Part shown: positions 48,796 to 56,468 of the stretch, piece after piece
Numbering within the stretch: position 1 is the first letter of the stretch
Layout: every line of letters begins with the position of its first letter
Assembly (NCBI RefSeq): GCF_002939385.1
Contig: NZ_MULI01000017.1
Location: 52,054-116,053 of the forward strand
Reading direction: 5' to 3'
DNA: 64,000 nt
Source: Streptomyces sp. MH60
Lineage (GTDB): Bacteria; Actinomycetota; Actinomycetes; Streptomycetales; Streptomycetaceae
Notes under the pieces: generated by a model
Told to the model about the DNA's origin: nothing
Database searches by the model: none
What the model saw: the letters and a program-made list of their open reading frames with translations, nothing else
Program-made: the position numbers and the translations under genes

Positions 48796-49174
48796 GATGG
48801 ATGGTCCTCCACAATGAGTGACCGCCCGAAGCGGTGTGGGTCGTAGGGGAATCGCACCCGCGGTGCTTGGCACTATGGAGTTTTTGCTGCCGTTCAACCA
48901 TGCCAAACAGCTAAGGTGCGCGGGGCTTTCAGCGTCTCACCAAAAAGTTTGACGGTCAACACGATCACGCCCCGTATTGGCGGGCGCCCGGGGGCATGCG
49001 GCCGGCGAACGGCGACGCTGCGACTCCTGCGGGCCCCTGGGGGCGTGGCGATCATTCTGCGTGCGGAGCCTGCCACGAGCGGCCGCCCTTGGCAACCACC
49101 TGCCCGTTTTCGCCTGGGCCGCCCTTGCGGGGAGGGTCGCTCCCGGCTCCCGGGGGTCCTCGCGCGGCGGGTCG
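48796..49174. other. Intergenic region upstream of the small coiled-coil protein gene
   Basis: The 379-base gap holds the promoter described at 48870-48897, an AT-rich stretch CCAAAAAGTTTGAC at 48939-48953, and a near-palindrome GTTTGACGGTCAAC at 48947-48960. The rest, 48970-49170, is GC-rich with no gene-like frame; it lies downstream of acyP. Confidence 0.45.
48870..48897 (-). promoter_or_regulatory. Candidate promoter of the small coiled-coil protein gene
   Basis: On the minus strand TTGAAC (48892-48897) and TAGTGC (48870-48875) are separated by 16 bases. The element is AT-rich compared with its surroundings and sits 75 bases upstream of the ATG at 48795. Confidence 0.45.
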
Positions 49175-49456
49175 TCAGCGGATGGCGAAGCCGTCGTAGC
49201 CCCCGCGGGGTGTGTCCCAGATCTCGGTGACTCCGTCCACGCGTCCGGGCGTGTCGTCACCGCGCAGCCACTCCAGCAGACCCTCGCAGCGCTCGCGCGG
49301 GCCCTCCGCAACGACCTGGACGCGACCGTCGCCCAAATTGAGAGCAAAACCACTCATCCCGCCGAGTTCCAGCGCCCTGGCCCGCGTGAACCAGCGGAAA
49401 CCCACGCCCTGGACCTGTCCGCGCACCCACGCGACCAGCCGTACATCCTCGCTCAT
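49175..49456 (-). CDS. acyP: Acylphosphatase
   Basis: The 93-residue enzyme has the acylphosphatase signature [16 protein letters not shown], in which the arginine binds phosphate, and the catalytic asparagine in [17 protein letters not shown]. It hydrolyses acyl phosphates such as acetyl phosphate or carbamoyl phosphate. The family is small and single-domain, so full length is present. It lies between smc-side genes and the divergent CAP-domain gene; no operon partner is obvious. Confidence 0.92.
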   Translation of the reverse strand: MSEDVRLVAWVRGQVQGVGFRWFTRARALELGGMSGFALNLGDGRVQVVAEGPRERCEGLLEWLRGDDTPGRVDGVTEIWDTPRGGYDGFAIR

Positions 49457-49544
49457 GACGGCAACCTAACCAGTCAATGTCTCACGGGACACTTCACCCC
49501 CTGGCGCCATGCGGTACCGTCCCGACCCAGTGAACCCCACTTGA

Positions 49545-49566
49545 AACTCACTCGAACGTGTGAGTT
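49545..49566. repeat. Inverted repeat upstream of the CAP-domain gene
   Basis: AACTCAC and GTGAGTT are perfect seven-base arms eight bases apart, between TTGAAA (49541) and the ATG at 49631. The position suits an operator or a promoter-overlapping binding site. It also contains CGAAC and GTTCG six bases apart, which is not a correctly spaced LexA box. Confidence 0.45.
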
Positions 49567-49630
49567 CGGTGTTGATCGTGAGCAGTCGACCGCAGGGCAC
49601 GCCCGGCGCGAGGACGAGGAAGGCCAGGAC

Positions 49631-50830
49631 ATGGGACGCCACCGACGCTCCGCCGCCGGCCGCGCCGCCACGGGCCGCGCCGCGGGGGGCCATCAGACGG
49701 ACGGTACGGCGGGACGGGGCCACGATCCGCTGGCGCCGGGCGCGGGCGAGGCCCCCACGATGGGAATCGCCCCCTATCTGAACCCCGAGGCCTACGCCGA
49801 GGTCCGCGCCAGGAGCGACGCCTACCTGTTCGCGGACGACCCGGAGGGCGAGGGCCCGCAGGCCGGCCGCACCGTGGCCTTCCCCAGTGACGGCTACACG
49901 CCCGACGGCGGCTCGGCGTCCGGCGGAGGGCGCCGGCGCCGTCGCAAGAGGGCGGCCACTCCGGTCCGTACCGGTCTGCTCGGCGTCTCCGCCGCGGTCG
50001 CCATCGGCACGGTGGCGGTGGCCACGGGCGTGGTGCCCGGCCTCGACAACTACCGGCTCGGCGGCGGCAGCGGCGGGGGCGACCGGGTGCACGCCCAGGA
50101 CGTCCCGACGAACAGTCCGTCGCAGCAGGGCGGCACCTCGGGCAGCGCCGACACCGGCCGGGGCGACGGCACCGCCACGAGCCGCGGCACCGACCGTTCC
50201 TCCTCGCCCTCTCCGTCCTCCCCGTCGCCGTCGAAGGAGAAGGAGAAGGAGAAGTCCGCCGAGGACTCCCCGTCCTCCTCGCCGGCCTCGCCCTCCACCT
50301 CGGCGTCGGCCACGAAGCCCGCCGCCCCGGCCGGGACACCGTCGAAGACGAAGAAGCCGAAGACGACTCCCAGCGCGAAGCCCAAGCCCGCGCCCTCGCG
50401 CCCGGCCACCCAGGAGCCCGCGAAGCCCAGCGCGCCCGCCGCCGTCTCCGAGGCGGCCGTCGCCGAGGCGCAGGTGCTCAAGCTGGTCAACGACGAACGC
50501 GCCAAGGTGGGCTGCAGCCCGGTGGCCGCGAACAGCGCCCTGCGCGAACTGGCCGAGGACTTCAGCCAGGCCATGGCCGCCCAGGGTTTCTTCGACCACA
50601 CCGACCCCAGCGGCGCGACCCCCTGGGACCGTGCGGCGGCAGCGGGCATATCCGGTCTCGGGGGCGAGAACATAGCCCGCGGCCAGGCCGACGCCCAGGC
50701 CGTGATGGACGCCTGGATGAACAGCCCCGCCCACCGGGCCAACATCCTGAACTGCGACTTCAAGACCCTGGGGGTCGGTGTCCACTTCGGCTCCGGCGGC
50801 CCCTGGTGGACACAGGACTTCGGCTACTGA
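49631..50830 (+). CDS. CAP (SCP/PR1)-domain membrane-anchored or secreted protein
   Basis: The 399-residue protein has a His/Arg-rich cytoplasmic start, a membrane helix near residues 115-135, then a long Ser/Thr/Pro/Lys linker and a C-terminal CAP domain from about residue 275. The domain carries the conserved VNDERAKVGCSPV, FFDHTDPSGATPWDR and GENIARGQ, ending WWTQDFGY. CAP proteins occur widely in streptomycete spore and cell-envelope proteins; their biochemical role is unclear. The ATG at 49631 follows GGCCAGGAC. It is divergent from acyP. Confidence 0.86.
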   Translation: MGRHRRSAAGRAATGRAAGGHQTDGTAGRGHDPLAPGAGEAPTMGIAPYLNPEAYAEVRARSDAYLFADDPEGEGPQAGRTVAFPSDGYTPDGGSASGGGRRRRRKRAATPVRTGLLGVSAAVAIGTVAVATGVVPGLDNYRLGGGSGGGDRVHAQDVPTNSPSQQGGTSGSADTGRGDGTATSRGTDRSSSPSPSSPSPSKEKEKEKSAEDSPSSSPASPSTSASATKPAAPAGTPSKTKKPKTTPSAKPKPAPSRPATQEPAKPSAPAAVSEAAVAEAQVLKLVNDERAKVGCSPVAANSALRELAEDFSQAMAAQGFFDHTDPSGATPWDRAAAAGISGLGGENIARGQADAQAVMDAWMNSPAHRANILNCDFKTLGVGVHFGSGGPWWTQDFGY

Positions 50831-50922
50831 CCACCCCGGACGGCGGTCCTCGCGCTGTCCCGGCGCTGTCCCCCGCTCAGCGCGGTCTGCGGTGCAGCGC
50901 TGTGCTCACGTACGCTGGACGC

Positions 50923-51327
50923 ATGTCGACCACGCAGGAGCGCACGGCGGAGCAGGACCTGCCGTACGACGTGTTCTCCCGGGCCTGTCCCTCGCGCGGG
51001 ACCCTGGAGCACGTCACCGGGCGCTGGGGCGCGCTGACGCTCGGCGCGTTGTACGAGGGTTCCTTCCGGTTCAACGAGCTGCGGCGCCGGGTGGACGGCG
51101 TCAGCGAGAAGATGCTGGCCCAGACCCTGCACGCGCTGGAGCGCGACGGGCTGGTGCACCGCGAGGCGCAGCCGACCAACCCGCCCCGCGTGGACTACGA
51201 GCTCACGCCGCTCGGGCGCGAGGTGGCCGGGCGGCTGCTCGCGCTCATCGAGTGCGTCGAGGGGCGGATGGACGAGGTGCTGGCGTCGCGCGAGCGGTAC
51301 GACGCACAGCGGACGCCTACTGCGTGA
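50923..51327 (+). CDS. HxlR-family transcriptional regulator
   Basis: The 134-residue winged-helix protein carries the HxlR/MarR-like core: [40 protein letters not shown] and [14 protein letters not shown] cysteine near residue 25 is the redox or electrophile-sensing position in some family members. ATG at 50923 gives a family-length product; frames upstream are not conserved. No divergent target gene lies nearby. The stop overlaps the mutM end by 11 bases, converging. Confidence 0.88.
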   Translation: MSTTQERTAEQDLPYDVFSRACPSRGTLEHVTGRWGALTLGALYEGSFRFNELRRRVDGVSEKMLAQTLHALERDGLVHREAQPTNPPRVDYELTPLGREVAGRLLALIECVEGRMDEVLASRERYDAQRTPTA

Positions 51328-52177
51328 CCCTCGGCGCCCGCTGGCACTTCGGGCAGAAGTAGCTGGAGCGGTTCATCCACGGCCGGCGGCGCATCGGTGT
51401 GGCGCAGCGGCGGCAGGGCAGGCCCTCGCGGCCGTACGCGTCGAGCGAGCGGTCGAAGTAGCCGGACTCTCCGTTGACGTTGACGTACAGGCTGTCGAAG
51501 CTGGTGCCGCCCACGGCGAGGGCGGCGTTCATCACGTCCCGGACGTGGCCGAGGAGTTCGGTGGTGCGGGGGCGGGTGAGGCTCGCCGTGGGGCGTTCGT
51601 AGTGCAGGCGGGCGCGCCACAGGGCCTCGTCCGCGTAGATGTTGCCGACGCCGCTGATCAGGGACTGGTCGAGCAGGGCCCGTTTGATCGTGGTGCGCCT
51701 GCGGCGCAGGGCGAGGTGGAACGCCTCGTCGTCGAAGAGGGGGTCCAGCGGGTCGCGGGCGATGTGCGCGATGACGTCGGGCAGTCCGTCGGGGGTGGTC
51801 TCGTGCAGGGAGAGGCCGCCGAAGGTGCGCTGGTCGACGAAGCGGAGTTCGGTGCCGAGGGCGTCGGCGAAGCGGACGCGGATGCGCAGGTGCTTCTCGG
51901 TGGGCGTCTCGTGCGGCTGGACCAGGAGCTGGCCGCTCATGCCGAGATGGGCGAGGACCGCCTGGTCGGTGTCCTCCAGGGGCAGCCACAGGTATTTGCC
52001 GCGGCGGCTGGGTGTGCCGACGCGGTGGCCCCCCAGGCGGTGGGCGAAGTCGTCGGGTCCCGCGAGGTGCCGACGTACCGCGCGCGGGTGCAGCACCTCG
52101 GCGTCGGCGACGGTCCGGTGGGCGACCCAGCGCTCCAGGCCGCGCCGTACGACCTCTACCTCGGGCAACTCGGGCAT
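51317..52177 (-). CDS. mutM: Formamidopyrimidine-DNA glycosylase (Fpg/MutM)
   Basis: The 286-residue glycosylase starts [14 protein letters not shown], with the catalytic proline after the initiator and glutamate nearby, and ends in the zinc finger CRRCATPM...FCPKC. It excises 8-oxoguanine and formamidopyrimidines and cleaves the abasic site by beta-delta elimination. It is followed upstream by rnc, the classical rnc-mutM order of actinobacteria. Start ATG at 52177. Confidence 0.96.
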   Translation of the reverse strand: MPELPEVEVVRRGLERWVAHRTVADAEVLHPRAVRRHLAGPDDFAHRLGGHRVGTPSRRGKYLWLPLEDTDQAVLAHLGMSGQLLVQPHETPTEKHLRIRVRFADALGTELRFVDQRTFGGLSLHETTPDGLPDVIAHIARDPLDPLFDDEAFHLALRRRRTTIKRALLDQSLISGVGNIYADEALWRARLHYERPTASLTRPRTTELLGHVRDVMNAALAVGGTSFDSLYVNVNGESGYFDRSLDAYGREGLPCRRCATPMRRRPWMNRSSYFCPKCQRAPRVTQ

Positions 52178-52267
52178 GGCTTCCCCTCGGGCGGGCCGGT
52201 GGACGGGTGACGGGCCGAACGCCCGCCCTCGGGCGGGGCGGGCGTTCGGGACCGTGCGATGGACGGG

Positions 52268-53086
52268 TCAGGCGGAGGCGGACGCCCCGTCGGGGTCCAC
52301 GTCGACGGCGTCGGCCGTCGCCTTGGCGCGCTCGTCCGCCGCGGCCCGGATGGACCGCCACGCGGATTCCGCCGCCTGCTGCTCCGCCTCCTTCTTGCTG
52401 CGGCCGGTGCCGGTGCCGTACGAGACGCCTCCGACGCGGGCGGCAGCAGTGAAGGTCTTCTCGTGGTCGGGGCCGGTCTCCGTGACCAGGTACTCGGGGA
52501 CGCCGAGCCCTTCGGTCGCGGTGAGTTCCTGGAGGCTGGTCTTCCAGTCCAGGCCGGCACCGAGGTTCGAGGACTTCTCGATCAGCGGGTCGAACAGGCG
52601 GTGCACCAGTTCGGAGGCCGCGTCGAGGCCCTGGTCGAGATAGACCGCGCCGATCACCGCTTCGAGGGTGTCGGCGAGGATGGACGCCTTGTCCCGGCCG
52701 CCCGTGCCCTCTTCACCGCGGCCGAGCCGGATGAAGGAGCCGAGTTCGAGCCCACGGCCCACCTCCGCCAGCGCACGCGAGTTGACCACCGCGGCCCGCA
52801 ACTTGGCCAGCTGGCCTTCGGGCAGGTCGGGGTGGGTGCGGTACAGCGTGTCCGTGACGACGAGGCCGAGCACGGAGTCCCCGAGGAACTCCAGCCGCTC
52901 GTTCGTCGGCAGACCGCCGTTCTCGTACGCGTAGGAACGGTGGGTCAGTGCACGCACCAGAAGGGCGGACTCGAGCTGATAGCCGAGCCGCCCTTCCAGA
53001 AGCGTGTGGGACGAGGCCTGGGTGTCCGCCTTCTTCTTGGCGGGTGGGTCCGCCTTGGCGTCTTCCGCCTTCTTGGGGACTGACAC
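52268..53086 (-). CDS. rnc: Ribonuclease III (AbsB orthologue)
   Basis: The 272-residue enzyme has the catalytic signature [16 protein letters not shown] and a C-terminal double-stranded RNA-binding domain with [15 protein letters not shown] Lys/Asp-rich extension of about 20 residues precedes the nuclease domain. RNase III processes rRNA precursors and, in S. coelicolor, mutations (absB) block antibiotic production. GTG at 53086 starts V-S-V-P-K-K. Between rpmF and mutM. Confidence 0.96.
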   Translation of the reverse strand: MSVPKKAEDAKADPPAKKKADTQASSHTLLEGRLGYQLESALLVRALTHRSYAYENGGLPTNERLEFLGDSVLGLVVTDTLYRTHPDLPEGQLAKLRAAVVNSRALAEVGRGLELGSFIRLGRGEEGTGGRDKASILADTLEAVIGAVYLDQGLDAASELVHRLFDPLIEKSSNLGAGLDWKTSLQELTATEGLGVPEYLVTETGPDHEKTFTAAARVGGVSYGTGTGRSKKEAEQQAAESAWRSIRAAADERAKATADAVDVDPDGASASA

Positions 53087-53105
53087 AGTGCCTCTCACCA
53101 GCCGC

Positions 53106-53279
53106 TCAGACCTCGAGGACCTGGCGCTTGTTGTAAGTGCCGCAAGACGGGCACGCGATGTGCTGCTGCTTGGGCTCGTGGCAGCGCTCGCACGCAACCA
53201 GGGTGGGGACCGCAGCCTTCCACTGCGACCGGCGGTGGCGCGTGTTGCTGCGCGACATCTTCCGCTTCGGAACAGCCAC
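53106..53279 (-). CDS. rpmF: 50S ribosomal protein L32
   Basis: The 57-residue protein starts [19 protein letters not shown] and holds two cysteine pairs, CERC and CPSC, for zinc. It is therefore the zinc-containing (C+) form. Streptomyces genomes also carry zinc-free paralogues under Zur control. GTG at 53279. It lies between the DUF177 gene and rnc, the order usual in bacteria. Confidence 0.96.
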   Translation of the reverse strand: MAVPKRKMSRSNTRHRRSQWKAAVPTLVACERCHEPKQQHIACPSCGTYNKRQVLEV

Positions 53280-53281
53280 GG

Positions 53282-53935
53282 CTACTTCTCCTGCTTCTCG
53301 GCGGCGTCCGCGGAGTCTGCCCCGTCGCCGCTCATCTCGTCCTTCTCGCCGTCTCCGAGTGAACCGGCGAGTCCCTGCAATGCCGCCCAACGGATGTCGA
53401 CGGCGTCGTGGTGGTGGTCCGGGTCGTCCGACAGGCGCACTCCGCACTGGGAGCACAGACCCCGGCAGTCTTCCTGGCACACCGGCTGCATCGGCAGTGC
53501 GAGCACCACCGCGTCGCGCAGCACGGGTTCGAGGCCGATCAGTCCGTCCTCGACGAAGAACCTGTCCTCGTCGTCCTCGGCGTCGTCGCCCGGTTCCGCC
53601 ACAGGGCGGCCACGGTCGTCGGCGTCAGGGTACGAGAACAGCTCCTGGAAGTCCGCTTCGAGCTGCTGCTCCAGCGGCTCCAGACACCTTACGCACTCCC
53701 CCTCGGCCCTGGCACGGGCGGTGCCTGTGACGAGCACCCCTTCCATGACCGACTCGAGCCGCAGATCGAGCTCCACGGGGGCGCCTTCCGGCACTCCGAT
53801 GACTCCCTGGAGACCGAAGTCCTTGGGAGCGTCGACCGTGCGGGTCAGGCGCTGGAGCGCACCGGGCCGCCGTCCCAGCTCGTGTGTGTCGAACACGAGG
53901 GGGTCGCGGTGGTCGAGGCGCGCGTTCAGAACCAT
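53282..53935 (-). CDS. DUF177 (YceD) family protein
   Basis: The 217-residue protein matches DUF177: [16 protein letters not shown] at the start, [11 protein letters not shown] in the middle and [13 protein letters not shown] in the second half, giving two cysteine clusters that probably bind zinc. The family is linked to 23S rRNA accumulation in plants and some bacteria. It precedes rpmF by two bases and they are almost certainly cotranscribed. The C-terminus is an acidic Asp/Ala/Glu-rich extension. Confidence 0.9.
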   Translation of the reverse strand: MVLNARLDHRDPLVFDTHELGRRPGALQRLTRTVDAPKDFGLQGVIGVPEGAPVELDLRLESVMEGVLVTGTARARAEGECVRCLEPLEQQLEADFQELFSYPDADDRGRPVAEPGDDAEDDEDRFFVEDGLIGLEPVLRDAVVLALPMQPVCQEDCRGLCSQCGVRLSDDPDHHHDAVDIRWAALQGLAGSLGDGEKDEMSGDGADSADAAEKQEK

Positions 53936-54079
53936 TCCTGCTTTCGGTCTTCGTGGGTTGGGGGTGCCGCCCTTCGGTGTTCCCGGGCAGCGGCGATCGC
54001 GGACGTACGCGCGACCGAAGAGCCAGGATACTGGACCATTCGCTCTCGGCCCAATCCGGGCCGGGGCGCCCCCCTGCCG

Positions 54080-55198
54080 CTAGTGGCCGCGGCCCTGTTC
54101 GTACGCCCGCAGCTGCTCGGCGCTGATCATGCTGGTGTCGAAGAGGCTGGTCTCGTCGAGCCCCTGCGGCTGGGCCTGCGGGGCGTGCGGGGGCTGCTGC
54201 GGGGGCTGGGGCTGGGCGTAGCCCTGCTGTGCGTCGTACCCGTGCTGCCCGCCGCCGTACTGGTAGGCGTACGGGTCGGCGCCCTGCTGCTGGTAGCCGT
54301 ACGGATCCTGACCGGCGTCGTAGGTCTGCTGGTAGGCCGCGTACGGATCGGGCTGCTGCGGGGCGTAGCCGTACGCCGGGTCCTGGGCCGGCATCTCGGG
54401 CACGGCCTGCGCCGGCACCTGGGCGGCGGCGGGCTGCCGCTCGCCGTACTGGGGCTGGGGCTGTTCGGCGGCGGCCGGGGCGGGGGCGTCGGAGAGGCCG
54501 GCGAGGTAGTCGGCGTCGCTGGAGTGCTGGACGGTGGTCATGTCGTCCGCGAGGGCGCCCAGGTCGTCGCTGGCGATGCGGCCGTGCAGCTTCTGGCGGC
54601 CCTTGCCGACCGCGTCCAGCGTCTTGGCCAGCACGGCCTCGAAGGCGCCGAGCTTGGTGTCGACGTAGGCGTCGGCGTCGCGGCGCAGGGTCTCCGGGTC
54701 GTGGCTGCGCTCGGGGGCGTCCTCGTCCTCGTAGCCGTTCTCGTCGAGGCCGGGTCCGGTGCCGAGGAGCTTCTCGCGGCCCCGGCCGACGGAGCCGAGG
54801 GTCTTGGTGAGGACGACCTCGAAGTTGGCGAGCTTGGAGTCGACGTAGTCGTCGGCCTCGGCGCGGACCTCCTCGGCCTCCTGACGGGCCTCGGCGAGGA
54901 TCCGGTCGGCCTCGGCCTGGGAGCGGCGGGCGACCTCGGTGTCGGCGATCAGGGAGCCGCGCTCGGCGTGCGCGCTCTCGATGATCCGGTCGGCCTCCTG
55001 GCGGGCCTGCGCGACCATCTGCTCGCGGTCGCCGATCAGCTCCTGGGCCTGGGCGAGGGAACCGGGCAGTTGCGCGCGCAGCTCTTCCAGCATCGAGAGC
55101 AGTTCGGCCCGGTTGACCACGCACGAGGCCGACATGGGCATGGCGCGGGCGCCGGAGACCATCGCGGTGATCTCGTCGAGCTTGTTCTGCACGTCCAC
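54080..55198 (-). CDS. Coiled-coil protein with Tyr/Gln/Pro-rich tail
   Basis: The 372-residue protein starts with a short conserved head (VDVQNKLDEI, ARAMPMSASCVVNRAELL), then a long alpha-helical coiled coil rich in Ala, Glu and Arg, with EARQEAEEVRAEADDYVDSK resembling ATP-synthase b or DivIVA-like cytoskeletal proteins. Roughly the last 120 residues are low-complexity Tyr/Gln/Pro/Gly-rich, ending QLRAYEQGRGH. No signal peptide or catalytic motif. Function unknown. Conserved between coaD and the DUF177 gene in streptomycetes. GTG at 55198 fits the family start. Confidence 0.85.
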   Translation of the reverse strand: MDVQNKLDEITAMVSGARAMPMSASCVVNRAELLSMLEELRAQLPGSLAQAQELIGDREQMVAQARQEADRIIESAHAERGSLIADTEVARRSQAEADRILAEARQEAEEVRAEADDYVDSKLANFEVVLTKTLGSVGRGREKLLGTGPGLDENGYEDEDAPERSHDPETLRRDADAYVDTKLGAFEAVLAKTLDAVGKGRQKLHGRIASDDLGALADDMTTVQHSSDADYLAGLSDAPAPAAAEQPQPQYGERQPAAAQVPAQAVPEMPAQDPAYGYAPQQPDPYAAYQQTYDAGQDPYGYQQQGADPYAYQYGGGQHGYDAQQGYAQPQPPQQPPHAPQAQPQGLDETSLFDTSMISAEQLRAYEQGRGH

Positions 55199-55319
55199 CG
55201 TGTGCTCGCCACTCTCTACAGCTGTGTTGGAGACGGACGGGACGACTGTACGACCCTGGGGTGTCCCGGGGACACCGGGTGACGGGTTGTCAGTCTCCGT
55301 GGGCTGTGCGACGGGGCGG

Positions 55320-55799
55320 TCAGCGGTTGCGCAGACGCTCCGTGAGGGCTTCCAGGACCAGCGGCGGCACCAGGTGGGCGACGTCGCCGCCCCAGGTCGC
55401 GACCTCCTTGACCAGGGAGGACGACAGGAAGCTGTAGGTGGGGTTGGTGGGGATGAAGAGGGTCTCCACACCGGAGAGGCCGTTGTTCATCTGGGCCATC
55501 TGCAACTCGTAGTCGAAGTCGCTGACCGCGCGCAGGCCCTTGACGATGGCCGGAATCTCGCGCTGCTTGCAGAAGTCGACGAGCAGGCCGTGGAAGGACT
55601 CGACGCGAACGTTCCCGTACTCGGCGGTGACCTGGCGGATGAGGTCGATCCGCTCCTCGATCTCGAACAGGCCCTTCTTCGCCTGGTTGATCATCACGGC
55701 GACGTAGACCTCGTCATAGAGGCTGGAGGCACGGGCGATGATGTCGAGGTGTCCGTTGGTGATCGGGTCGAACGACCCGGGACAGACGGCACGGCGCAC
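55320..55799 (-). CDS. coaD: Phosphopantetheine adenylyltransferase
   Basis: The 159-residue enzyme adenylylates 4'-phosphopantetheine in coenzyme A synthesis. Key sequences are CPGSFDPITNGHLDII with the TxGH-type nucleotide site and TNPTYSFLSSSLVKEVA. GTG at 55799 gives the usual length and follows GAGGGA. An alternative ATG at 55829 would overlap the rsmD stop in ATGA and add ten residues; coupling favours it, family alignment favours GTG. Confidence 0.94.
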   Translation of the reverse strand: MRRAVCPGSFDPITNGHLDIIARASSLYDEVYVAVMINQAKKGLFEIEERIDLIRQVTAEYGNVRVESFHGLLVDFCKQREIPAIVKGLRAVSDFDYELQMAQMNNGLSGVETLFIPTNPTYSFLSSSLVKEVATWGGDVAHLVPPLVLEALTERLRNR

Positions 55800-55825
55800 T
55801 TGTGTTCCCTCGCTCTCCGGTCCGG

Positions 55826-56413
55826 TCATCGTGCGTCTTCGCACGTAGAGGCGGCGCGACCGTACCAAAACGTTCCCTCGCCGTAGCGACGGGCCCGGAT
55901 CGCTTCGAAGCCGTGCGGCCAGCGGAATTCGCCGCCCCTGGTGCTGCGCTCCACGGTGACGAGCGCTTCGGTCGTGAGCCACCCCTCCGTACGGAGTGTG
56001 AGCAGGATCTCCCGAAGATCGTCGTCCGAGACGGCGTACGGCGGGTCCAGGAAGACGACGTCGTACGGCTCGTCCGGGGCCGGGGTGCGGATGATCTGTT
56101 CCGCTTTGCCCGCCCTGACCTCGGCGCCGGGCAGACCGAGGGACCTGACGTTCTCCCGGACCGTGCGGGCGGCCCGGGCGTCGGCCTCGACGAGCAGGAC
56201 GTGCCCCGCGCCGCGCGAGAGCGCCTCCAGGCCGACGGCGCCGGACCCCGCGTACAGGTCGAGGACCCGCTCGCCGTCCAGCGGGCCGCCGAGCAGGGAC
56301 TGCCAGGTGGAGAACAGGCCCTCGCGCGCGCGGTCGGAGGTGGGGCGGGTACCGGTCCCCGGCGGGACGGCCAGGCGACGTCCGCCGGCCTTGCCGGCGA
56401 TCACGCGGGTCAT
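55826..56413 (-). CDS. rsmD: 16S rRNA (guanine-966 N2)-methyltransferase RsmD
   Basis: The 195-residue methyltransferase starts MTRVIAGKAGGRRLAVPPG and contains the catalytic DPPY in VVFLDPPYAV and the SAM motif LDLYAGSGAVGLEAL. It methylates G966 near the P site of the small subunit. It is overlapped by coaD downstream and follows recG, the usual recG-rsmD-coaD order. Confidence 0.95.
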   Translation of the reverse strand: MTRVIAGKAGGRRLAVPPGTGTRPTSDRAREGLFSTWQSLLGGPLDGERVLDLYAGSGAVGLEALSRGAGHVLLVEADARAARTVRENVRSLGLPGAEVRAGKAEQIIRTPAPDEPYDVVFLDPPYAVSDDDLREILLTLRTEGWLTTEALVTVERSTRGGEFRWPHGFEAIRARRYGEGTFWYGRAASTCEDAR

Positions 56414-56468
56414 TTCTGCGTCCTTGTCGGTGTACTCGGGTGGACGGACGGTGTCCGTTGCCAGTCTG

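Noticed and set aside
49551..49568. SOS (LexA) box upstream of the CAP-domain gene
   Set aside because: CGAAC and GTTCG are six bases apart, whereas the actinobacterial box needs four.
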